Origin: Neonectria sp. B-13 | Lineage: Eukaryota > Ascomycota > Sordariomycetes > Hypocreales > Nectriaceae | Direction of reading: 5' to 3' | NCBI GenBank assembly: GCA_002682825.1 | Contig: NOKP01000013.1 | Span: forward strand, 1,205,351-1,269,350 | Length of the DNA: 64,000 nucleotides | In this document: in pieces, positions 51,747-62,112 of the stretch | How positions within the stretch are numbered: the first letter of the stretch is position 1 | How the letters are laid out: every line of letters begins with the position of its first letter | Position numbers and translations under genes: made by a program | Notes under the pieces: model-generated | The model's database searches: none | Told to the model about the DNA's origin: nothing | The model's input: the letters and a program-made list of their open reading frames with translations, nothing else

Positions 51747-52804
51747 CTACAGAAGTCCAGGAAGGATCCCGTACCGCTTCTTCTTGTAGCTGTCACCAAA
51801 CTCCTTGCGGTAGGCGCGCTCCTTGCCCTTGGCCCAGTCGAACATCTGGGCGGCACCAATGGCAATGAAGAGAGCGACAGCCCAGTTGCGGCTAGCGAGA
51901 ATGATGCCGACCCACGAGAGAATCTCGAACATGTAGTTGGGGCAGGTCACTAGATTGAAGCCGTAGCCCACGGGAATCTTTCGCTCCGTGCCGCCAGTAG
52001 AGCGCAGCGAAGACAGGTATCGGTGGACGAGGGCGTTACCCGTCTCGCCAAACAGGTACAATGCGGCGCCGAGAGCGTCCATGACGGGGATATCAGCCTC
52101 GGCGGCGAGAGAGGTGGGGCTGTAGATGGTGTAAGCGCAGAGGGCGCCGGAGATGGCCCAGTAGAAGAAGCTGTTCTTGAAGACGTTGAAGAAGGGCATG
52201 GTATTGGCGGAGAACTTGTGGACGAAGAGCGTCTCGAACTCGCGCTTGACAAAGTGCAACACGATCATGCCGTACGAAAGCCACTGGGTCTGCGACATGG
52301 CGCCCTCGGCGTTCTTGTACAGGTAAGGGCGGGCAGCGACGACGGCGGTGTGGATGAGGATGGGACCGAGATACTCGATGACAAAGACGGTCTTCCAGCT
52401 AATTTGGGTGCCTTTTCAGACGGTTAGCTCCGGATATTTTGACCTCTAGAGGGAGAGGGAGGAGGAGAACTAGGAGGGGTAACCTACCAAGGTCCTTGAC
52501 GAGGACTTCACCGGCGGAAGCAACGCCCTCCTCGTCGGCAATGAGAGCCCTGCGGTTCTTGAGCGTCTTCTTGGTCGAGGGGTCGTAGAGGCCGACTCGG
52601 TTGAAGTCGCCAATCCTGGCCTCCTTGGCAATCAGTTTCTTGACATCCTCAACGGTGGCATCGGCGCCGAGCTCGAGGGACGCGGGCAGCTTCTTGACCG
52701 GTTGCTTCGGAGCTGCGGGGTGTCAGTTTCGCGGGCTTTCACGGGGCAATTGGCAGCGGGAGCGTACAGCGGTTGGTGAGCTTGAGGGTCGTCGGGGCGG
52801 CCAT
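51747..52804 (-). CDS. tsc13: Very-long-chain enoyl-CoA reductase Tsc13
   Basis: Three exons: 52804-52768, 52712-52488 and 52411-51747; 308 residues. The first exon is only 37 bp. Joined, the start is MAAPTTLKLTNRSPKQPVKK. Residues about 5-85 form the ubiquitin-like N-terminal part (LELGADATVEDVKKLIAKEA). Then come the membrane helices and the 3-oxo-5-alpha-steroid reductase-type C-terminal domain: LHFVKREFETLFVHKFS, YWAISGALCAYTIYSP, GYGFNLVTCPNYMFEILSW and FDWAKGKERAYRKEFGDSY. The enzyme performs the last reduction of each fatty-acid elongation cycle in the ER, feeding sphingolipids. Intron 1 has an AAACTGACAC branch. The frame joins and the length fit the family closely. Confidence 0.93.
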
Positions 52805-54502
52805 CTTGGGCGGGCGGTGGTTGAGCTGGGGCGATGCGTCGATCAAGGGGCGTCGTGATGTTGAGGAGACGGAGCTCAGCGCAGTTGGAGAGGGACGGAT
52901 TCTGAAATGGATCTGAGCGCCAAGACCTCGGCGGGTTGTGGGGCAGGTGCACCGTTCGGCGTGGGGGGCGCGGATAGCCGACATACACTTTGTTGGGACG
53001 GACACTGTAGCCTGTATCTAAGTTAGGTCCAGATTTGGTTGAAAGTTGAAAGTCGAAAGTCAACGGCTGGGCTGGTATTACTCGCGACTGAATGTTGTCT
53101 CCCGCCGCCATTGCAACACGAATCCGTCTCCCTTCTTCGATGCATCTCATCTTTAGGGATCGAAGCCTTCATTGTGGCAGACCACGGGGCAGACCATGTA
53201 ATTCTCACGGTCAATACACATCACCTTTAACTTGAGTCGTGCGAGTCTAGTAACTAAGGACTGATATGCGGGAATATCGAGGAGCCCATTTGTGCCAGCC
53301 GTGAATTTGCATTGTCGCCGCGCATCTCGAGTCGAAGCCGATTGTCGCTACTACTAAAGCAACGGCTAGTACGGATCACATGTAAGCGCAGGGATGTTGG
53401 AACTCCGTATCTAGTTCCCAAATTGGATAACTCGCCTTACATAGGCTAACAGGCATATATGGTGTATAATGCTTTACAATGGGTACCTTAGAGAGTGCAG
53501 TGCATTGTCAACTCTCCTTCTCTCCTTCTGCTCACAATGTCTATTGGCAGAACGCCACCAAGCCCGACACCAATGTCCAGGGACTCGGAGTCGTGTATAG
53601 ACATCGAGATGATTCATTCACCGCAGCTCCGTACGAGGGCGCTCAATGCAGTTATTACAATCTATTCATGCACCCATTCACAGTGCCTTCCCAGGGTCCA
53701 AGGATACCCTCGATTAGGGAGACAATTCCAGCAACACAATGGGCAGCATGCTCTGTCTCCTAGCACAATGGTTTAACTATCTACATTTGGGACCTGAGGC
53801 AAAGGGACCAAATGAGTTCCTATATATTACACTCTTCTCCGTCTCTACAGTACTCATGACCTTACACTTCTCCCCGTTCATCTGACTGTTGTTCTTCCGG
53901 TTTCTCGCCTGGCACTGGTCAACTCACAGGCTTTTTCACCTGCCAGCCAGCCAGGTGATAACCAGCTGTCAGCCGTCATTCACTGCCAACTTTCCATATC
54001 TCTGCCTAAGCAGTCTTCTCTCAGGGTTTCGCGCTCGAGACGCGTTGCGGCTCTTCTCTATTACATTTTGGTCTCGCTTCCCAGTTGTCGACGTCACCAC
54101 CATTCGTCACGCCTGTTGCCGCCGGTTCTTTTGCCCCGTTGCTTGACCTTGCTTGACAACCAGGGTGCAAAGCGAGTTGTCCGGAGAACCTCCATGACCA
54201 TTGCTGACTGGATTTCTAGCCTCGACCTTGGTATTTCTAGTACTAGGCACCGGCCCCGATACCCGTGACGGTTCATCGAACGTCTCGGTAGAACCTACAC
54301 CTAAGAGTCACGAACATTCAGTCCGACATCAAACCAGGTCATTGACTTCATCCACACCCTTTTTCACTCTTTTAATTTGCTACACATTTTCCTCCGTCTC
54401 TAAATCCTCCCTCACTCACTCAAGACAACTCACATCTCTCCCCCTCTACTCTCTACTCTCTCCTCTCTCCTCTTATGGCACGCCCACCATTTCGCAATCA
54501 CG
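52805..54502. other. 1.7-kb divergent intergenic region
   Basis: Both flanking genes start from here. TTGGGCGGGCGG at about 52807-52818 (plus-strand reading) sits directly before the tsc13 start. From about 54330 the sequence is pyrimidine-rich, preceding ATG 54503. No gene recognised. Confidence 0.45.
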
Positions 54503-56818
54503 ATGAACCCATGCGCAGCAACGTTCACGCCAGGTTCATCCTCGCCCGAACCTAGTGTCGACGATAACCACTCTGAGCAATCCCGCCGAGTGCCCACCGG
54601 TCCGCGGTCATGGAAACAGAAAGAGTGCAGCCGGGCCTCAAAGCCCGATGCTCTGGACCCTGACAACTACGATGCCATGTTCCCTACTCTGTCAACCCCG
54701 ACCGCGTCTCCGCCCAATCCCTCCGAACGACGATCTTCCAAGAAACTCCGGAAGAAAAGAAAGCAGAAGCTCACGGTCGAAAGCGAAGAGCCCATCAAAA
54801 CAGTCCCGGTGTCCAAGCCAAGTCCTGAGTCCCCGGGCTCCCTGGGTTTGGATATGCCTGACCAAGCAACGGAGACCAATCCTACCATCGAGAAGCCAAT
54901 CTCAGAGTTACCCGGCCCTGTAGTTGACCCATCTTCCCATGCTGGGCACAAGCAAGGCAAGTTGGCTGGGCTCCCATTGACAGCTCCTCCCATCAAATCA
55001 AAGCCAGACATCAAAGAGTTAGTCCAGATGGCTCCCTTCATGCCACCCACGCCAAGACCCGATCATGAGTTGCCGGCTACAAGAAACTCAAAGTTGGTAA
55101 CTTACTCAACTGATCCGGCCCCTGTGAACATTGTCCCTCCACAACCTGCCCCCCTGCTGCAATCACAATTTTATCACAATGTCATGGCACCACCAGGATT
55201 GGCATTACCCATTTCGGCTCCCATCCCCGGTTACTACTACCCTCAGCAGTATGCACCTTATCCGGCAGTGTATGTGACTACTCCACCTATCATGTGGCAG
55301 CCTACTTTCACTCCTATTCCAGCCAAAGTGTGCCCGGAACACCCTGGTCAAGAGTGCCAGCAACCAGGATACTGGGAACGGCAACTGGGAATTCAAAGTA
55401 TTCATGGACCACCACTTCATGTCGAATCAGGTTCCAGCCTACTTGAGACTTCTCATCGTCAAAAGGGATCCAGGCCTTCGTCCCGGGCCAAGCGTCGGTC
55501 GACAGACTCCAGGCGGATTCACCAGGGAGGAAACCAAGTTGGCATCCCACGGCCAGCATCCACCGCTGGTCACAAGACCCAGGTTGAAGTCTTGAAATCA
55601 AAGTGTCGCGCCAAATCTTCGAGCCCAATAAAGTCAGCACCGAAACACCAAGTGCTCCTTGACTTCCCGGACCAGAGTATGGGACAAGGATACATGTTCC
55701 CAACATCGATGAGACAAGGAGCCACAGGTGAGCATAAGGGGTCGAATAGCGCCAATAGCAATGAGCAAATATTTCGCCAACACCTACAGCAGAAGTTCGA
55801 AGGTGAAGAAGCCTTCGAGCAGACATTCGGGCTGGAGGCAAACCGGACGAGGTGCGGTGGGCAAGGGACATATGTCGCTTGTAAGGGCAATCCCAAGATT
55901 GGTCAACCCGACTCTTTTATTCCTGAAGATCAGCTTTTTCACAATACAACACCGTCTACAGATGATCCGCCGCGACTTCTGCCCATTGGGCCACCCATCA
56001 ATGCTCCCAAGGCTCCGGCATCCCAGCGGCGACTTACCCAGGGGTCTCTCACATTTCTCCATCCACCTCCAAATGGCAGCCCGGCTGAGAATGGAGCATG
56101 GTCTCAGTCAAAGCGGTGGATGAGTCAAGAGACCAAGGAAAGAGTAGCATTCCAAAAGATGTTGGTCAACTTGCACTACATGGGCGCCGACAAGTCGCCT
56201 TTTGTTCCCCAAAACCCAGCTGAGTTGACCGCGTTCAAGCTCAAGGCAGCTGAGTGTGAGAAAAGGAAGCTCATGCGAGAAGTTGCCAAGCGAATGGCGA
56301 AGGTTGATTGCAAAATCCTTGCAGTGCAAAAGGGCAAAAAAGTAGAGCCCCTGGCTGAGCTCTTCGGAGGAAAGCAGCTGAGAGACAAGCTGTCGCCAGT
56401 CTTTGCCGCAGTAAATTGCTTTAACAAGGAGTTGCCAACTGAAGACAAGTCCCGGGTCGATTGGCCATCTCTGGCAGAGCTGAAGGAGGAGGGCGACAAA
56501 CGAGCCAGTCGCTATGGTCGTTACTTTCCTCTGCCACGTCTCAATGTGATCGCTGCAAGATTTACCAGTGATGATCGCGACAATGCGTTTCACCCAGATG
56601 GGTCAATTCGTTGGGAAAAGAAGGCGGTAAAACTGGGTATCCGCGAGATCATGCCAGTAGCCATGGATTCGGAGTACAAAGCCGTCGAGCCGGCTGTAGA
56701 ACTCCGTCAAGAGGAGCTTCCAGTGCCGCTCCAACTGATCCTCGAGCACATTGACGGTGCTCAAGAGTACAATGAACAAAAGCTCCACGAGAAGGAAACA
56801 GGGGAACAGGACAAGTGA
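54503..56818 (+). CDS. Large disordered protein of unknown function
   Basis: Single exon, 771 residues; not recognised. Residues 1-200 are Ser/Pro/Lys-rich and contain a basic cluster (KKLRKKRKQK). Residues about 220-275 are Pro/Tyr-rich (YYYPQQYAPYPAVYVTTPPI), like low-complexity RNA-binding or assembly regions. A Cys-His group (CPEHPGQECQQPGYWER) lies near residue 275-295. The C-terminal 230 residues appear folded and charged: TKERVAFQKMLVNLHYMGAD, FKLKAAECEKRKLMREVAKR, WPSLAELKEEGDKRASRYGR and the ending helix. Lys/Glu content and codon use resemble the neighbours. An uninterrupted frame this long is strong evidence of coding, but no function can be stated. Confidence 0.8.
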   Translation: MNPCAATFTPGSSSPEPSVDDNHSEQSRRVPTGPRSWKQKECSRASKPDALDPDNYDAMFPTLSTPTASPPNPSERRSSKKLRKKRKQKLTVESEEPIKTVPVSKPSPESPGSLGLDMPDQATETNPTIEKPISELPGPVVDPSSHAGHKQGKLAGLPLTAPPIKSKPDIKELVQMAPFMPPTPRPDHELPATRNSKLVTYSTDPAPVNIVPPQPAPLLQSQFYHNVMAPPGLALPISAPIPGYYYPQQYAPYPAVYVTTPPIMWQPTFTPIPAKVCPEHPGQECQQPGYWERQLGIQSIHGPPLHVESGSSLLETSHRQKGSRPSSRAKRRSTDSRRIHQGGNQVGIPRPASTAGHKTQVEVLKSKCRAKSSSPIKSAPKHQVLLDFPDQSMGQGYMFPTSMRQGATGEHKGSNSANSNEQIFRQHLQQKFEGEEAFEQTFGLEANRTRCGGQGTYVACKGNPKIGQPDSFIPEDQLFHNTTPSTDDPPRLLPIGPPINAPKAPASQRRLTQGSLTFLHPPPNGSPAENGAWSQSKRWMSQETKERVAFQKMLVNLHYMGADKSPFVPQNPAELTAFKLKAAECEKRKLMREVAKRMAKVDCKILAVQKGKKVEPLAELFGGKQLRDKLSPVFAAVNCFNKELPTEDKSRVDWPSLAELKEEGDKRASRYGRYFPLPRLNVIAARFTSDDRDNAFHPDGSIRWEKKAVKLGIREIMPVAMDSEYKAVEPAVELRQEELPVPLQLILEHIDGAQEYNEQKLHEKETGEQDK

Positions 56819-57842
56819 TGAGAAAAGACTTGAGTATGGAGGACATGGCAAGCGAGCATTTCGAGGTATTGCATGGAATTGGATCTCGGCAGCCGGACAC
56901 TTGACACCCATCGAGATCTTGAGCAACAGGTTGCCTCATCTTATGAGTGGAGAACATAGCTTTAGAGATTTCCGAATTCGGACCGGCAATTATTACTTCA
57001 ACAATTTGCTGAGTTGCCAGAAGAAAGACGCTCTCTTGTATGATAACGCAGTTGGGAAAGAAGGAGGTTTCGAAGACTAAGACAGTGAAATACCGTGTTG
57101 CACAGCAGGGAGACCGAATTACGAGTGCTTAATGAGACAAATCATCATAAACGATACAGGACTACCAACAATATCTGGTTCAGCCTGGTATCTAATCCAC
57201 AAACAGGGTGTAGTGGTGTAAGTGTGACCAGATGGTAGAGTTGGCAGCGGGGATAAACTTATAGGCCGCCCTATTCGTTACCGCCGGTTGAAGCCAAACC
57301 GGCCAAATCTAACATCACCGTTTTTATTAGAGTGGAGCCAAGACGGCGCTTTCCCCGATTTGCGCGTTACACTTGCCAGAGGTAGACTAGTACGAAGTAT
57401 TCACAAAGTGGATGGCAGCCGTCACATGAAAGGAAGTCTTGGCAGTTGAATGCTGACCCTGCTTCACGTGACCTAAAGGGTTATTCGGAATAATCCATCC
57501 TCCGTCACGCCGTGTCGGTACGTACCGTGGGCTAGCGAAACCCGCTGCCCACAACCACAATTTTGCATGCAATTCCCATCTCCACGCTCGTTCCGCCCAA
57601 AAGTTCACTCCTCCCACATCCGCCAATTCGATTGCCTGGTGACCGTCAACATCATCAGGTTAGTACCAGCCCGCAAGAAGGGCACTCAATACTCTGATCA
57701 AAGATATCGACTGCCGCCGGTCTTGATTTCCAGCTGATTGAGTTGCTCCCCTCGTCTCCCGTCCTTTCCTTGCCCAACATCATTTGTCTTGAAGCATCCA
57801 CTAACCAGTTGGTATTTTACCCTTCATACAGAAACCGCAGTC
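56819..57842. promoter_or_regulatory. Intergenic and rps8 promoter
   Basis: No gene supported. CACGTG lies at 57465-57470 and CCGCCCAAA at 57593-57601. The 5' leader of the ribosomal protein gene probably starts near 57600-57650 and includes the candidate intron below. Confidence 0.5.
57659..57831 (+). other. Candidate 5' UTR intron of rps8
   Basis: Donor GTTAGT at 57659, CACTAACC branch near 57799 and acceptor TTCATACAG ending at 57831 bound 173 nt, 11 bp before the start codon. Leader introns are common in ribosomal protein genes of filamentous fungi, but transcript evidence is lacking here. Confidence 0.45.
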
Positions 57843-58525
57843 ATGGGTATCTCTCGTGACTCCCGCCACAAGCGATCCGCTACCGGTGCCAAGCGCGCCT
57901 ACTACCGTGCGTAATATTCCGAAAGCCCGTATAGTCCTCTGGACATACGTTCTGACCTTTCACAACAGGGAAGAAGCGCGCTTTCGAGGCTGGCCGCCAG
58001 GGTGCCAACACCCGTATTGGTGCCAAGCGCGTCCACACCGTCCGAACCCGTGGCGGTAACCACAAGTACCGTGCTCTCCGTCTCGACTCCGGTAACTTCG
58101 CCTGGGGATCCGAGGGCTGCACCCGCAAGACCCGTGTCATCGGTGTCTCCTACCACCCCTCGAACAACGAGCTGGTCCGAACCAACACCCTGACCAAGAG
58201 CGCCGTCATCCAGATCGATGCCGCTCCCTTCCGACAGTGGTACGAGGCACACTACGGCCAGGCCCTTGGCCGAAGACGCCAGAAGGCCCAGGCCGTCAAG
58301 GAAGGCAAGGTCGAGGAGGACGTGAAGAAGAGCAACGCCGTTGAGAAGAAGCAGGCCGCCCGCTTCTCCGTCGGTGGCAAGGTCGACAGCGCCCTCGAGA
58401 AGCAGTTCGAGGCTGGTCGTCTTTTCGCCGTCGTCTCCAGCCGACCCGGCCAGTCCGGTCGCTGTGACGGATACATCCTGGAGGGTGAGGAGCTGGCTTT
58501 CTACCAGCGCAAGCTCCACAAGTAG
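57843..58525 (+). CDS. rps8: 40S ribosomal protein S8 (eS8)
   Basis: Two exons, 57843-57906 and 57969-58525, with a 62-bp intron (GTGCGT donor, TTCTGACC branch, CAACAG acceptor); 206 residues, the usual length. The start MGISRDSRHKRSATGAKRAY joins to YRKKRAFEAGRQGANTRIG, the strongly conserved eS8 N-terminus. Also conserved are HTVRTRGGNHKYRALRLDSG and the C-terminal SRPGQSGRCDGYILEGEEL. It is part of the small ribosomal subunit body. Codon use is strongly biased to C-ending codons, as expected of a highly expressed gene. Confidence 0.97.
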
Positions 58526-59112
58526 AGTGGTTGAACGTCGGTGAAAGAGCGTCCGCCCTCGGTATGGTGTTAAGGATTTCTCGCTGTCTTGGTATTTCAG
58601 GGCATGGAAAGCTTCACATGAGCATCGGATCGGGTCCATAGGGAATGAAAAAATTTCTTGCGATGAATTGAATTCATAATCAAGGTTTTCTTCCTCCAGT
58701 CGTGATAATTGGGCCTAGCCATGTCTATTGAAGGTGCTTTTCACCATTTCCTGTTGCCCGCCCGAGGACTACTAAACAATACAAAAGTTTTGCTTCAACA
58801 ACGAAAATAAACCCCAGTAACGCCTGCATGTGGCATTACTCTGTGCCAGAGACAATGGGAACTCGTGTCTTGTGGGATATCGAAAACATGCCGCCGTAGT
58901 CTTTCCCCGGTTCCCATCATTACCGTATTGTGAGCGGCTCATCTCAACCAGTGAACACTGCACCGCCCAAGCAGGCAAAAACTCCATTTGGAAGAAAATG
59001 ACGGGAAGGCGGAATCGGAGAAGACGAGCAAGATTTTGTACATGAAGAACGGTCCGCCCAGATGGGACTAGAACCAAGCCGCCAACCAAGAAAGACCCTT
59101 TTGAAGAGCTGT
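58526..59112. other. Convergent 3' region
   Basis: This lies between the rps8 stop (+) and the TBC gene stop (-). It should contain both 3' UTRs. No gene seen. Confidence 0.5.
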
Positions 59113-62112
59113 TCAAACGAACTGGCGCTTGAGGTCGGTCCACTTTCGGTTGAGTGTCTCATGCTGAGAATTGATCTAGGAGTGGGTGTTCGTTAGTGAC
59201 GTGTGCAAAAATGGAGAGTTGGAGTACTCACCTCTGCATAGCGCATTTTGGTCGAAACCAGCTCTTCTTCCAGCTCCCCCAACTCCTTCTCCAACTTCTG
59301 ATTCTCTTCATGAACATGAAGGTTTCGTTTCATCAGGTCATCACGCTCCAGCCTCCAGGTCTCTTCGAGATCCCCGGGCTGCTTCTCGATGACGATTCGC
59401 AACTCCCGGACCTGGCCCTTCATGCTTTCATTCTCGTCCTTGAGCTCCTCGTTTTCGACCTTGGTGCGAACCAGCTCAGTGGCAAAGTCGGCTTGCTCTC
59501 GATCACAAACCTCAATCCTCTCTTCCAGCCTCCGGACTCTGATGGCAAAATTGTGGTTTGCAGCTCGGAGTTCCTGAAGCTCGTTCTCTCGGTCCTTCTC
59601 CGCCCTTGTCTTCTCTTCCCACTCCGCAGTGTAGGCCTTGAGCATCTCTGGTGTTACCTTAACCTCACAGGCATCCGTGACGAGTTGGTCCGCACGATAG
59701 ACCTCCTTGTCCATATTAGAGCTCGAGCTCCCAAAGAAGCCGTTCTCCAAAAGGCTGCCATGGCTAGGATCCTTGTCAATGTAGACGTCGAACAGCTTAT
59801 CTTTTAAGTAGGTGGTGAGTTGCTGCATGTCGGAGAGTCCTAGGAGAGTGGTCGCGTTCTTCCGCATGAGAACGATTCCAAATCGCAGGATAGCCGAGAG
59901 ACCCTCGGAAAAGATCAGATCGTAAATGCGGAGTACTAGTTGAAGAGGGAATCGGTAGGCAAAGAGCGTCAGGAACCACTGGGTGGCATATAGGTGAGGG
60001 GAAATTCCTCGTCGGTGGAGGTGGCAGTATAAAGCAGGCTCATAATCCTCTAGGAGCCGCTCGAATTGGTAGAGGTGCATATGCAGTCCGGGCATGTCCT
60101 GAACAAATAGGTCTCGTAGTTTGTAGTGGTTCATTAATCGCACAAGGAGACAGAAAGCCTCTTGTTCGGGCATCTACAGACAAATATTAGTAAGAATGAG
60201 ACATCGGTGTCGTGTTGGGAGATCACTTACGTTAAATAGCAACGGCATGATCAGGAAGTTCATGCCCTGGGCATACCCAACGCCTTCGTCGAAGAGGGCA
60301 TACGCCTTGCAAATGCCAAACAGCCCTTCCTGGAGCCCTGCAGCAGCAGCATACTTAGAGTAACTAGTACGAGCACCAAGGTCGCGGCGGATCATCTTTT
60401 CAAGCTTCTGCAGGCTGGCAGCGTCTTCTTTCTCCTTTCGCTTTCGCTCCACTGCCGCGGCAGCTTGTGCTTTCAAAATAGCCTCTGAACTTTTTTCAGG
60501 ACTTGGAGATACCAAGCCGTTAAGACCCGAGTTCTCGGAGTTGACTGAAGAGGCGGAGGACGCGATGGCATCGGCGCTCTGGACACTCAGGTTCCCATTG
60601 CTCAACGAGCTGTTGGTAGTGCCGTTGCTATGCCGATCCTTACTCTTGTCCGTGCCTCGAGAGATCAAATCCTTGTACACTACTTCCAAGTCATCATTCT
60701 TGCTGTTGGCCAAAACCTGCCAGATTACTCCCCGGATCGCACTAGGGATACCGGTTGCAATAGCCCTGTTCAGCTCCTCTGCGCTTGTCCGGGCCACAGC
60801 GGCTGGGCCTTCATAGACAACGGACTGCCAGAGATCCCAATCGACTTGGGTCTCTGAGATGGCGGAGGGACCTGCATTCACGCCTGACATAGTTCCCGGC
60901 GCCAGGCCAGAAATGGGGATGGGGACCGGGGATGGTAGAGGCTTCTCGCCGGCGGGAACCTCCTCTCCAGGTATAATCACACCAAGGCCGGTAACATTCG
61001 TAGCTCCTCCAATGTTGTCGCCCTGTCCATCCACGGCAATAGTAACTTCTTGTTGTAACCGAAGTTGCTTGAACCTGTCCCGAAGGCTCATCCGGTGTGT
61101 TTCGTCGACAGAAGCTGCGTCGCCGCTCTTCTCCTCTTCCAGCTTGCTCAGCATCATTTCGGGGTTACTTGTGAGCGTGGCGATCGAGCTGGCCGTGTTT
61201 CTTCGGGCGGTCTGTGTTGGGAGAGGAGGAAGAGGCTCCTTCTCTTTGCTTGACGAATTTCGAGAAAGCCATGCGAAGGGGCTGGTGAGCTTTCGAGTCG
61301 GGGGTGCAGGCTGGAGCGGAGGTGGAGGAGGAGCAATGGCGGCAGACGGCGGAATAGGGCTTTTCGAGGGCGACTCTGTCGGTGGAGACCATGGCATAGA
61401 AGGGAGGGAGCTTGTGATGCTGTGTAGTGATAACGTCTTAGGAAGTTGCTGCTTTTCCTCAGGACTCTTTTGTTCTGCGTTCTCGTTAGTTGGTTGTTAC
61501 ACCAGGGGGTGTGGGTTCAGGTGGTGCAAATTACCTATGGGAGGTGGCGGAGACGAAGCTTCGTCATCAAGGCTAACAGTGTCAAGGTTGGATGTGTTGG
61601 AGATGCGATGCGAGATGGGGGATTTCCGGGGAACAGGAGGTTTCTCTTCGATGCTTTCCTCGTCGGTCGAGTCTGCAACGTGCTGGTCGTCGGCCTTATT
61701 GTCCTTAGGATCCTCTGTGTCATGTTTCTTATCGGAGGCCGGTTCAAGAGCTTCATCTAGGGGTGAGTCTAGGGGTCCGTCAGAGGACGGCGATTGTGGC
61801 TTGGAGACGGAGACGGTTCTCTTTGTGAGCGATCGCGCGGGAGATGCATCGACGGCATCCTCAAAGGTATCCTGATCGGCGGCCTACTCCGTTAGCATGG
61901 ATGCGGCTCCGTATTGATATGCAGTCTGCTGTGTGACTGCTGCAGCGAGAAGCATGTTGGGACATGAAGGGACCTACTACATCGTCGCTAGACTCTGACT
62001 CGGTATCAGAAGACAGCCTCTTTGCTTCGTGGTCTTTCTGCCCCTGATGCAGCTGCTGCTTCTGAGCGTCAGCCTGGGGCGGCGGCGAGGCGGCTTCGTC
62101 CTGTTGCGACAT
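59113..62112 (-). CDS. TBC-domain Rab GTPase-activating protein, Gyp5-like
   Basis: Five exons: 62112-61978, 61883-61535, 61474-60231, 60173-59232 and 59175-59113; 910 residues. Introns of 94, 60, 57 and 56 bp carry GCTAAC, ACTAAC, ACTAAT and ACTAAC branch sites. The N-terminal 330 residues are Ser/Pro-rich and acidic. The TBC domain starts near residue 360 with GIPSAIRGVIWQVLANSKND; the catalytic arginine block is IRRDLGARTSYSKY and the glutamine finger is VGYAQGMNF. A 100-residue Ser-rich insertion separates the two parts. Next come LMNHYKLRDLFVQDMPGLH, TQWFLTLFAYRFPL and a C-terminal coiled coil (LEERIEVCDREQADFATELV onward), ending KWTDLKRQFV. This layout matches yeast Gyp5/Gyl1, which act on Ypt1/Sec4 in ER-Golgi and polarised secretion. 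Confidence 0.88.

Noticed and set aside
60859..61875. 338-codon plus-strand frame over the TBC gene
   Set aside because: It is antisense to well-supported exons and has Ser/Cys-rich shadow composition.
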